From Aureimonas sp. AU22 (GTDB lineage Bacteria; Pseudomonadota; Alphaproteobacteria; Rhizobiales; Rhizobiaceae), in assembly GCF_001463745.1 (NCBI RefSeq), contig NZ_BBWJ01000035.1, positions 22,548 through 86,547 on the forward strand: a stretch of 64,000 bases of DNA, given 5' to 3'. Position 1 is the stretch's first letter; each line of letters starts with the position of its first letter. Under the pieces are notes generated by a model. The model did not search any database. It was not told where the DNA came from and worked only from the letters and a program-made list of their open reading frames with translations. Below are positions 8,810 to 16,009 of the stretch, piece after piece. The position numbers were made by a program, and so were the translations under genes.

Positions 8810-9517
8810 ATGGCCGATCAGACGAAGCCCATCGAATTGCACTACTGGCCGACGCCGAACGGCTGGAAGGTCTCGATCCTTCTGGAGGAACTGGGCGTCC
8901 CATACGACCTGAAGCTCGTCAACATCGGCGCCGGCGACCAGTTCAAGCCGGAGTTCCTGGCGATCTCGCCCAACAACCGCATGCCCGCCATCGTTGATCC
9001 CGAAGGACCGGGCGGCCAGCCGATCTCGGTCTTCGAGTCGGGCGCCATCCTGCAATATCTCGCCCGCAAGTTCGGCCGCTTCTATCCCGCCGACGAGCGC
9101 AAGCGCGTCGCAGTCGACGAGTGGCTGTTCTGGCAGGTCGGTGGCCTCGGGCCGATGGCCGGCCAGGCCCACCATTTCCGCCAGTACGCGCCGGAGAAGA
9201 TCTCCTACGGCATCGACCGATACACCAACGAGGTCAACCGTTTGTACGGGGTCATGAACAAGCGGCTTCAGGGGCGCGACTTCCTGGCCGACGAATACTC
9301 GATCGCCGACATGGCCTGCGTCGGCTGGATCGTGCCGCACAAGAACCAGGGGCAGGACCTCGACGACTTCCCCCATCTCAAGCGCTGGTTCGAGACGCTG
9401 AACGCGCGGCCTGCCGTGGAGCGGGGCCTGGCGGTGGGCAAGGAGGAGCGCGAGAAGCTCAACCTCGCCCAGGACAAGAACGCCCAGAGCGTCCTGTTCG
9501 GCCAAAGGGCGCGCTAA
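8810..9517 (+). CDS. yfcG: Glutathione S-transferase, YfcG/YghU-type
   Basis: A 235-residue protein with a thioredoxin-fold N-terminal GST domain and an all-helical C-terminal domain. The N-terminal TPNGWKVS (Thr15, Asn17) is the active-site signature of the Nu-class enzymes YfcG and YghU. These bind two glutathiones and act as disulfide-bond reductases rather than classical transferases. The Glu-Ser pair FESGAIL that holds the glutathione gamma-glutamyl group is present. ATG 8810 follows GGAGG by a few bases; an upstream TTG at 8780 is less likely. It ends four bases before the convergent acyltransferase gene. Confidence 0.9.
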   Translation: MADQTKPIELHYWPTPNGWKVSILLEELGVPYDLKLVNIGAGDQFKPEFLAISPNNRMPAIVDPEGPGGQPISVFESGAILQYLARKFGRFYPADERKRVAVDEWLFWQVGGLGPMAGQAHHFRQYAPEKISYGIDRYTNEVNRLYGVMNKRLQGRDFLADEYSIADMACVGWIVPHKNQGQDLDDFPHLKRWFETLNARPAVERGLAVGKEEREKLNLAQDKNAQSVLFGQRAR

Positions 9518-9521
9518 GTCC

Positions 9522-10658
9522 TCAGTCCTTGAACAGGAAGATCACCGCGACGATCGCGTAGACGCCGACATAGATCCACGCCCAGCGGCGGAAGCTCTCG
9601 GGCGTGGATCGGTCCGACCGCTTGCGCAGCCAGGCATAGAGCCGCAGATCCAGGATGCCGAGCGGGATCGAGAGCAGGACTGCCCCGACGACGGCCGTTG
9701 TCCAGGCGGCTGCGCCGGTGAGCGGCAGGTGGTTGTAGACGAACGAGACCACCGGCATGTGGCAGAGGTAGAGCGCATAGCTCCAGTCGCCGAGCTTCGT
9801 GGCGGCGCGCTCCATCGTCGAATGGTCCGACCGGCGCGCCTCGAACGAGACGGCGAGGCCGACGAGGATCACGGCTGCGACGGCCGCGAGGAGCCGGCCC
9901 GCGCCGACCGAACTCGTGCCGGGAATGGCGATCGCGGCAGCCACGGCGAGCCCCGCGAACGCCGGATGGAAGAGGTTCCGGCGCACCAGCCAGGGAATGA
10001 GCAGCCCGCCCGCGAAGGCCGCGGTCGCCGACATGATGGGGATTTCGAGGAAACTCACCGCGATGCGGGCCTGCCCGTCGGGGGCGATCAGCGTGCCGGC
10101 GATCGACAGGAGGAGGGCGACGACGGCGACGGCCTCCAGGCGCCGCGCCAGCCCCACAGCCGCCACGAGGAAAAGCGCGACGTAGAAGAAGAGCTCGAAG
10201 ACGAGCGTCCACTCCACCATCAGTCGGTAGTTGCCGTTCTGGCCGATCGCCACGAGCGAGAGCGCCCGCATGTCCACTCCGGGGTCGCCGAAGAGGACGA
10301 CGGGAAGCACCAGCGAGGCGACGATGAAGATCGGATAGATGCGCAGGATGCGGTGGATCAGGAAGTTCGGTGCCGGCGTCGTCTTCAGGATATCCGCCAT
10401 CAGCGCACCGGAGATGGCGAAGAAGATCGCGACACCGAGGATGCCGAACCGATGGTTGAAGACGGCTGCGAAGCGCTCGTCGCCGAACTCGGCCGCCAGA
10501 TGGCCGGACGCGTGGTAGAACACGACGAACAGCGCAGCCACCGCCCGCAGCCATTGGAGGTTGCGGTTGCGCGAGCGTCGCTGGAACACCGGCTCGTGGA
10601 CGGCCTCGACGGAGCGAGGCGCTATGTGCGCGGTCTCGGCCGTGCTGGCGCCGGCCAT
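9522..10658 (-). CDS. Acyltransferase-3 (OafA/YrhL-like) membrane protein, copy A
   Basis: A 378-residue integral membrane acyltransferase with about ten helices. Relatives transfer acetyl or other acyl groups to sugars of lipopolysaccharide, exopolysaccharide or glucans. The catalytic R-x10-H pattern is in the first helix (LRAVAALFVVFYHASG). The ATG at 10658 overlaps the DUF2147 stop as TGATG, so translation of the two is probably coupled; a start 27 bases upstream (10685) is possible. It is a close paralogue of the protein at 11124-12245: both start near FQRR-RNRNLQWLR and end near RRWAWIYV-VY. The acceptor is unknown. Confidence 0.85.
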   Translation of the reverse strand: MAGASTAETAHIAPRSVEAVHEPVFQRRSRNRNLQWLRAVAALFVVFYHASGHLAAEFGDERFAAVFNHRFGILGVAIFFAISGALMADILKTTPAPNFLIHRILRIYPIFIVASLVLPVVLFGDPGVDMRALSLVAIGQNGNYRLMVEWTLVFELFFYVALFLVAAVGLARRLEAVAVVALLLSIAGTLIAPDGQARIAVSFLEIPIMSATAAFAGGLLIPWLVRRNLFHPAFAGLAVAAAIAIPGTSSVGAGRLLAAVAAVILVGLAVSFEARRSDHSTMERAATKLGDWSYALYLCHMPVVSFVYNHLPLTGAAAWTTAVVGAVLLSIPLGILDLRLYAWLRKRSDRSTPESFRRWAWIYVGVYAIVAVIFLFKD

Positions 10659-11008
10659 CAGCCGGACTTTCCGGCGCGCGTCCATGTCTGCGACCGGCAG
10701 AACACCTTCGCGACGCAGCCGGTCAGGACCAGCTTGTCGCCGGTGATCTCGACGCGCCCGTCGTAGCTCTTGTCGCTGCTGGGATCGACCACGGTCCCGG
10801 TGTAGCGGGTGCCGCTACCCTCGACCGTGCCCACCGTCTTGCCCTTGTAGGCCCCGGAATTGACGGTGGAGCAGAACTTCGCGCCGCAGGGTTTGTAGTC
10901 GACCGTCTCGCCGTTCGTGAGGCGCCAGGTGCCGACGATCGGCTCGGCCGCAAGGGCCGGCGTGCAGAGGACGGCCAGAAGGGTCGCGGCGGCGAACGGT
11001 TTGAACAT
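10658..11008 (-). CDS. Secreted DUF2147 protein, copy A
   Basis: A 116-residue protein with a signal peptide (MFKPFAAATLLAVLCTPALA, cut after ALA) and a DUF2147 domain. It opens with EPIVGTWRLTNGETVDYKPCG and ends with the Cys-rich CVAKVFCRSQTWTR. DUF2147 is a lipocalin-like beta-barrel family of exported proteins without a settled function. It shares an overlapping TGATG junction with the acyltransferase downstream, so the two probably work together at the envelope; that role is inference. Its paralogue lies at 12642-12986. Confidence 0.85.
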   Translation of the reverse strand: MFKPFAAATLLAVLCTPALAAEPIVGTWRLTNGETVDYKPCGAKFCSTVNSGAYKGKTVGTVEGSGTRYTGTVVDPSSDKSYDGRVEITGDKLVLTGCVAKVFCRSQTWTRAGKSG

Positions 11009-11123
11009 GGGTCGGCTCCCGGTTGTGCGAGCGCGAGCGATCCCCCGAAACCGCTCGTCGCGTCAAGACGGCTGTGCTCTCACCCGCGCCCCAACGCCGC
11101 GCAGCGACGACCGATACAGGGCG

Positions 11124-12245
11124 TCAGCTCTTGAAGATGAAGACGAACGCCATGATCAGATAGACGCAGACATAGATCCAGGCCCAGCGCCGGATGGTTT
11201 GGGGGTTGGCCCCGTTGGAGCGTCGCCGGAGCCATCCGTAGAGGCGGATATCGATCATGCCGAGCGGAATGGCGACCAGGATCGCGGCACCCATCGCCAG
11301 GATCCATTCGACGACAGGCGGTGCCGATATCGACGTGAAGACGAATGTCAGCACCGACATGTGGCAGAGGTAGATCGCGTAGCTCCAGTCGCCGAGCTTC
11401 GTGGCGGCGCGACACAGGAGGTTGGCGTCGTCCGCATGCTGGTCGTGGGAGATCACGATGCCGACGACGAGAACCGCCGACAGCGCTCCGAGCAGGCGAC
11501 AGACACCGATATCGTCGATCGTCGAGGCCAGCATGGCGCAGGCCATGGCGACGCCGGTAAGCCCGGGCTGGAAAGCCTTCATCTCGATCAGCCTCGGGAT
11601 CAGCAGTCCTCCCGCGAAGGCAGCCGTCGCCGACAGCAGCGGAATCTCGTAAATCTTGACGAAGATCGCCCCCTGGATTTCGGGGCGAACGATCACGCCG
11701 ATCACCGTCAGCACGATGGCGCCGACCGCGATCGCTTCGAGCTTGCGGACGTATCCGAGGATCGAGACGAAGAAGATCACCACGTAGAAGAAGAGCTCGA
11801 AGATCAGCGTCCATTCGACGGTGCCGAGGCGGAAGTTCCCCTTGTCGCCGATCGGCACCAGCGACAGCGCCCGCAGGTCGATCCCGTAAATGCCGAAGAA
11901 GACCACCGGCAAGACGATCGAACAGACGATGAGAAGCGGATAGATCCGAATGATGCGGTGGATCAGGAACTCGTAGGGCGACGTCGTCTTGATGATGTCG
12001 GCCATCAGGGCGCCGGAGATCGCGAAGAAGACCGCGACGCCGAGGACCGCGAACCCGTGGTTGAACGACCGGGTGAGGGCCGGAAAGTCGAACAGGAACG
12101 ACGCCTGGTGCGACGCGTGCGAGAGCAGCACGAACAGGGCTGCGGCACCGCGGAGCCACTGCAGGTTGCGGTTGCGTGCGCGCCGCTGGAAGACCGATTG
12201 GTGGATCACCGGCTCGGCGACGTCGGGGGCGCTCATCACCGCCAT
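11124..12245 (-). CDS. Acyltransferase-3 (OafA/YrhL-like) membrane protein, copy B
   Basis: A 373-residue multi-spanning acyltransferase, paralogous along its whole length to the protein at 9522-10658. The catalytic R-x10-H is in LRGAAALFVLLSHASH. Other shared blocks are FFAISGALMADI, VEWTL-FELFFYV, SATAAFAGGLLIP and AATKLGDWSYA-YLCHM. The frame is open upstream to 12395, but the ATG at 12245 has GAGGAAAA just before it and gives an N terminus matching copy A. Unlike copy A it is separated from its DUF2147 partner by about 400 bases. It probably acylates a cell-surface glycan. Confidence 0.85.
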   Translation of the reverse strand: MAVMSAPDVAEPVIHQSVFQRRARNRNLQWLRGAAALFVLLSHASHQASFLFDFPALTRSFNHGFAVLGVAVFFAISGALMADIIKTTSPYEFLIHRIIRIYPLLIVCSIVLPVVFFGIYGIDLRALSLVPIGDKGNFRLGTVEWTLIFELFFYVVIFFVSILGYVRKLEAIAVGAIVLTVIGVIVRPEIQGAIFVKIYEIPLLSATAAFAGGLLIPRLIEMKAFQPGLTGVAMACAMLASTIDDIGVCRLLGALSAVLVVGIVISHDQHADDANLLCRAATKLGDWSYAIYLCHMSVLTFVFTSISAPPVVEWILAMGAAILVAIPLGMIDIRLYGWLRRRSNGANPQTIRRWAWIYVCVYLIMAFVFIFKS

Positions 12246-12641
12246 GCTTGTTTTCCTCGGTTCATCGGACCCATCGGCCCATCGGGCGGGCGCGCGGCAC
12301 GCCGAACGGCCGCAAGGGCTTGCCTGGCGTTGGGGCCTGGTTGGATCGGTCACACTCGATGAGGGTTGCATGAGCCTGGTCCACCTTCCGGCCAACCCAC
12401 ATCACGCCCCCGACGCTTCGCCGACCGCAGCCCGCGACTCCCCCGACGTCCTGCCCATACACACGCCGAAGTGGCAGGTCGAGAGGACCCACGGCGCGGA
12501 GCGAAGAAGGACGGGCAACCGATCAGGAGATCCGAGCCCGCGAACGTCGTGGCAAGATGCGGGTCCGCAACACGGCGGCTCTGTGCCTCACGCGTCGAGG
12601 CGGACGCGCTGGAACGGTCGATCGGACCGCGGCTACCGCGC
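12246..12641 (-). other. Intergenic stretch between DUF2147 copy B and acyltransferase copy B
   Basis: About 396 bases with no convincing gene. Open frames here are extensions of shadows. Three CATCGG-like units lie close together near 12263-12285, spaced eight to nine bases apart. No terminator or promoter could be assigned with confidence. In copy A the equivalent junction is a direct overlap, so this stretch may be an insertion or may hold a separate promoter for acyltransferase B. Confidence 0.4.
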
Positions 12642-12986
12642 CTAGAGGCGTGTCAGGGACTGCGACCGGCAGATCAGTCCGCCGAGGACGCAGCCGGAGA
12701 CCGACAGCGTGTCCCCGGTGAGCTTGCCCTTGCCGGAATACTCCTTGCCGCCCTTGGTATAGTCGGTGACGGTTCCCTGGTAGGCGCCCGCGCCCGACGG
12801 CGTCATCTTGCCGAAGGTCTTGCCCTTGTTCGGACCGTTCACGTAGGTCAGGCAGAAGTCGCCCCCGCAGGGAGCGATCCGCGCGTCGTTGCCGGACGGC
12901 ATCCGCCACGTTCCCTCGATCGGGTCTGCTGCCGCCGCGCTGGTCAGCGCCGCCAGCGCCAGGAATGTCAAAGCCAATCGTTTCAT
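12642..12986 (-). CDS. Secreted DUF2147 protein, copy B
   Basis: A 114-residue exported DUF2147 protein with a signal peptide (MKRLALTFLALAALTSAAAA). The mature part starts DPIEGTWRMPSGNDARIAPCGG and ends CVLGGLICRSQSLTRL, parallel to copy A at 10658-11008, including the two C-terminal cysteines. The frame is open upstream to 13226, but the ATG at 12986 has GGGAGGAC in front and begins the signal peptide, so it is the start. It is the first gene of the duplicated DUF2147-acyltransferase block. Function is unknown; periplasmic location is inferred. Confidence 0.83.
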   Translation of the reverse strand: MKRLALTFLALAALTSAAAADPIEGTWRMPSGNDARIAPCGGDFCLTYVNGPNKGKTFGKMTPSGAGAYQGTVTDYTKGGKEYSGKGKLTGDTLSVSGCVLGGLICRSQSLTRL

Positions 12987-13319
12987 CAGGTCCTCCCGGC
13001 CGCCCCGTCTTGCTCGCGGGCCTTGCGGCTTACGCAAACGTAAACGGGAAGGCGCGCATCGCCAAGAGCACGAGTTTCGGATGCGATCGCGAGACATGCT
13101 GAACGGATGGCAAGGAAAGATGCTGAAGCAAGTTTGAACCGAATCGCCGCAAAGCCCTGAATGCAGGGGGTTCGCGGGATAAGACATCAAGACTTGCCGA
13201 CAGATGAATCCTGAATTCAACTTCAATTAGGCAAGCATTTTAAGCACCGGTTCAACGGCCGCTGGCAATCTCGTCTCAGGCACCCCGATGGGGCGCAACG
13301 GGGATAGAGGACAGGAATC
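12987..13319 (-). other. Divergent intergenic region
   Basis: About 333 bases between DUF2147 copy B and the divergent Sel1-like gene. It must hold promoters for both. It is clearly more AT-rich near 13200-13245 than the surrounding genes. I could not assign -35/-10 pairs or operators with confidence. Confidence 0.35.
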
Positions 13320-13592
13320 ATGGCACGCTTCGACCTTCAGGATGGGGACTTCGGCACCGCGCTCGGGCTTGCGGCGCCGATCGGCGAGACGCTTTTCGCG
13401 ATGGGCCTGCGCTACGCGTCGGGCCGCGAGGGCGAGACGGACCTCGTGTCGGCACACATGTACTTCAACCTTGCCGACCAGATGGGCTCCGACGACGCGG
13501 CGTCGCACCGCCAGGACCTCGCGGCCATGATGACCAAGGCCGAGATCGGCCGCGCGCTGCGCCTTGCCCGCGAATGGCTCGCCCGCAACTGA
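13320..13592 (+). CDS. Small Sel1-repeat-like protein
   Basis: A 90-residue cytoplasmic protein found widely in Rhizobiales. The core (LFAMGLRYASGREGETDLVSAHMYFNLA) matches one Sel1-like helical repeat: a first helix ending in GLRYA-GRE, then a second with AHMYFNLAD. A helix ending REWLARN follows. Sel1 repeats bind proteins and act as adaptors, but the partner is unknown. ATG 13320 was used. It is convergent with the aminotransferase gene, with nine bases between stops. Confidence 0.72.
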   Translation: MARFDLQDGDFGTALGLAAPIGETLFAMGLRYASGREGETDLVSAHMYFNLADQMGSDDAASHRQDLAAMMTKAEIGRALRLAREWLARN

Positions 13593-13601
13593 GCCGTGCC
13601 G

Positions 13602-14699
13602 TCAGCCTTCGGCTCGGCTCAGAGACGCGTCCAGAGCGAGCGCGAAGCGGTCGAGTTCGTCGTCCCGGCCGACCGTCACGCGGATGGTGCGATCCAGCGG
13701 CGCCACGCCCGGCATGCGGATGAAGACTTGGTGCTCGAGCACGCCTTCGAGGATCCGCCGCGCATAGGTGCCGTCCCGGCCGCAGTCGATGGCCACGAAA
13801 TTGGTAGCCGAGGGCAGGGCGCGCAGACCTGCGGTCGCCGCGATCTCTTCCAGGCGCGAGCGGGCCCGCACGATCCGTCCCACGACGTCGGCGAGATAAG
13901 CCTGATCCCCGAGCGCGGCGAGCGCGCCCGCCTGGGCCATGCGCGATACCCCGAAGTGATTGCGCACCTTGTGGAAATGCGCGACCGTTTCGGCGGCACC
14001 GAACACGAATGCCACGCGTACGCCCGCCATGCCGTAGGCTTTGGAGAAGGTGCGAAAGCGCAGGACGTTCGGCCGGATCTCGGACGCCGCCGGCAGCGCC
14101 GACGCCGGCGCGAGATCGCTATAGGCCTCGTCCAGCACCAGAAGCGTTCCCTCCGGCACGGCGTCCATCAGGCGCCGAACGGCGTCCGCCTCGTGCCAGC
14201 TTCCCGTCGGATTGTCCGGATTGGCGAAGTAGACGAGCTTCGGGCGCACCTCCCGCATCCGTTCGATCAGCGCGTCGATGTCCTCGCGATCGTCGCGGTA
14301 CGGCACGAAATCGAGCGTGCCGCCGTGTCCGGTGACATGGTAGTTGAAGGTCGGATAGGCACCCAGCGACGTGACGACGCGGTCGCCCGGCTCGAGCACG
14401 ATCTGCGTCAGCAGGCCGAACAGGCCGTCGATCCCCTCTCCGACCACCACCTCCTCGAAGCGGATGCCGACATGCGCCGCGATGGCTTCGCGCAGGGCGT
14501 GATGCTCCGGGTCGCCATAGGCCCAGCTGTCCCGCGCCGCACGGCTCATTGCCTCGACCACGAGCGGCGAGGGGCCGAAGGTGCTTTCGTTGGCGCCGAG
14601 CCGCGCCAGGAACGGGCGACCGAGCCGGCGCTCCAGGGCTTCGGGGCCGACAAATGGGATCGTGGCGGGAAGGGCCAGGGTACGCGCGTTGAACGGCAT
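13602..14699 (-). CDS. PLP-dependent aminotransferase, HisC-like
   Basis: A 365-residue fold-type I aminotransferase of the histidinol-phosphate aminotransferase family. The PLP lysine is Lys220 in FSKAYGMAG. The upstream NPDNPTGSW and the aspartate in LLVLDEAYSDL, which contacts the cofactor, are present. Family members convert histidinol-phosphate, phenylalanine or other substrates. There is no his operon around it, so a role beyond histidine synthesis is possible. The start is ATG 14699. The specific substrate cannot be settled here. Confidence 0.85.
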   Translation of the reverse strand: MPFNARTLALPATIPFVGPEALERRLGRPFLARLGANESTFGPSPLVVEAMSRAARDSWAYGDPEHHALREAIAAHVGIRFEEVVVGEGIDGLFGLLTQIVLEPGDRVVTSLGAYPTFNYHVTGHGGTLDFVPYRDDREDIDALIERMREVRPKLVYFANPDNPTGSWHEADAVRRLMDAVPEGTLLVLDEAYSDLAPASALPAASEIRPNVLRFRTFSKAYGMAGVRVAFVFGAAETVAHFHKVRNHFGVSRMAQAGALAALGDQAYLADVVGRIVRARSRLEEIAATAGLRALPSATNFVAIDCGRDGTYARRILEGVLEHQVFIRMPGVAPLDRTIRVTVGRDDELDRFALALDASLSRAEG

Positions 14700-14880
14700 T
14701 CGGGATCTCGCAGCGGGTCGGTCCTGCCGTTTTAGAGACTCAGGCGTCTGCTGGACAGATGTCTTGCCGTTGCGCCAAAAACCCGTTGATAAACGAAGGC
14801 TTGCGGCTGCCCGTCCTTGAAACCGACCGGGCGCCCGCCCACGCTTCGGTCATGCGCGCGCAGTTTGATTTCCCCGTCCG

Positions 14881-16005
14881 ATGATCCGCTTCCTCCACAC
14901 GGCCGACTGGCAGATCGGCAAGCCCTTCGGCGGCTATCCCGAGGAAACACGGGCCGAACTGCGCGCCGAGCGCTTCAACGCCGTGCGCCGCGTGGCGGCA
15001 CTGGCCGAGGCACGTGGCGCCGCGTTCGCGGTCGTGGCGGGCGACGCCTTCGACGGCAACACGGTGTCCGACCGCGACATCCAGCGCACACTGGACGCCA
15101 TGTCCGGCTTCACCGGCACCTGGATCATGCTCCCGGGCAACCACGATCCCGCGGTCAGCGTCTCGGTCTGGTCGCGGCTTGCCCGCTTCGATACCCGCGC
15201 GCGCGTCATCGTCGCCGACCGGCCGGAGCCGATCGAACTTTGCGAGGGGCGTGCCGTGGTCCTGCCGGCGCCGCTGCTGCGCCATCACGAAGGCGCCGAT
15301 CTCACCGAGTGGTTCGACGCGGCCGTCTCTTCGTCGCATGTCGTGCGCGTCGGCCTGGCGCACGGGGCCGTCGCCAACCGGCTGCCGGCGGCGGCCGAAA
15401 GCGGCAATCCCATCGCAGACGACCGTGCGGACCGTGCCCGCCTCGACTATCTGGCGCTGGGAGACTGGCACGGTTTCCTCGAGATCGCGCCGCGCACATT
15501 CTATAGCGGCACGCCCGAGGCCGATCGCTATCCCGCCAACGAGCCGGGTTTCGCGGCCCTTGTTGATATCGACGGGCCGGGCGCGTCCCCCCGGGTCGAA
15601 AGGGTGCGCACCGCGCGCTTCGAATGGTGCGCCATGGCGATCGACATCCATGGCGATGCCGGCGCGCTCGACCATGCCCTCGCGGCGCTTCCTGCACCGG
15701 GCGAGACGCTGGTCGACCTCACGCTGCGCGGAACGCTCTCCCTGCGCGAGCGGATCGCTCTCGACGAAGCGCTCGCGAACTGGCAACCGCGCCTCTTCGA
15801 CCTGCGTCTTCGCGACGACGGTCTTCTGGACGAGCCGGACGAGGAGGACCTCGACCGCATCGACGCGGCCGGCTTCGTGCGCACCGCGGTGGACCGGCTC
15901 CGCGCCAAGGCCGCCAGCCGCGAGGACCCCGAGCGTGCCGCCGCCGCGCTCGCGCTTCGCATGATGTTTGCCGAGCACGCCCGTCTCGGGCGGCGGGAGG
16001 GCTGA
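14881..16005 (+). CDS. Metallophosphoesterase, YhaO/SbcD-like DNA-repair nuclease subunit
   Basis: A 374-residue protein with an Mre11/SbcD-type metallophosphoesterase domain. Motifs in order are DWQIGKPFGG near residue 8, VVAGDAFDGN near 53, LPGNHDP near 83, LAHG near 159 and GDWHG near 196. Together they bind two metals and cut DNA. The C-terminal third is a capping region. It ends five bases before the ATPase gene, the usual two-gene arrangement of SbcD/SbcC and YhaO/YhaN. It probably works with that ATPase on DNA ends; the exact lesion is unknown. Confidence 0.85.
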   Translation: MIRFLHTADWQIGKPFGGYPEETRAELRAERFNAVRRVAALAEARGAAFAVVAGDAFDGNTVSDRDIQRTLDAMSGFTGTWIMLPGNHDPAVSVSVWSRLARFDTRARVIVADRPEPIELCEGRAVVLPAPLLRHHEGADLTEWFDAAVSSSHVVRVGLAHGAVANRLPAAAESGNPIADDRADRARLDYLALGDWHGFLEIAPRTFYSGTPEADRYPANEPGFAALVDIDGPGASPRVERVRTARFEWCAMAIDIHGDAGALDHALAALPAPGETLVDLTLRGTLSLRERIALDEALANWQPRLFDLRLRDDGLLDEPDEEDLDRIDAAGFVRTAVDRLRAKAASREDPERAAAALALRMMFAEHARLGRREG

Positions 16006-16009
16006 AACC

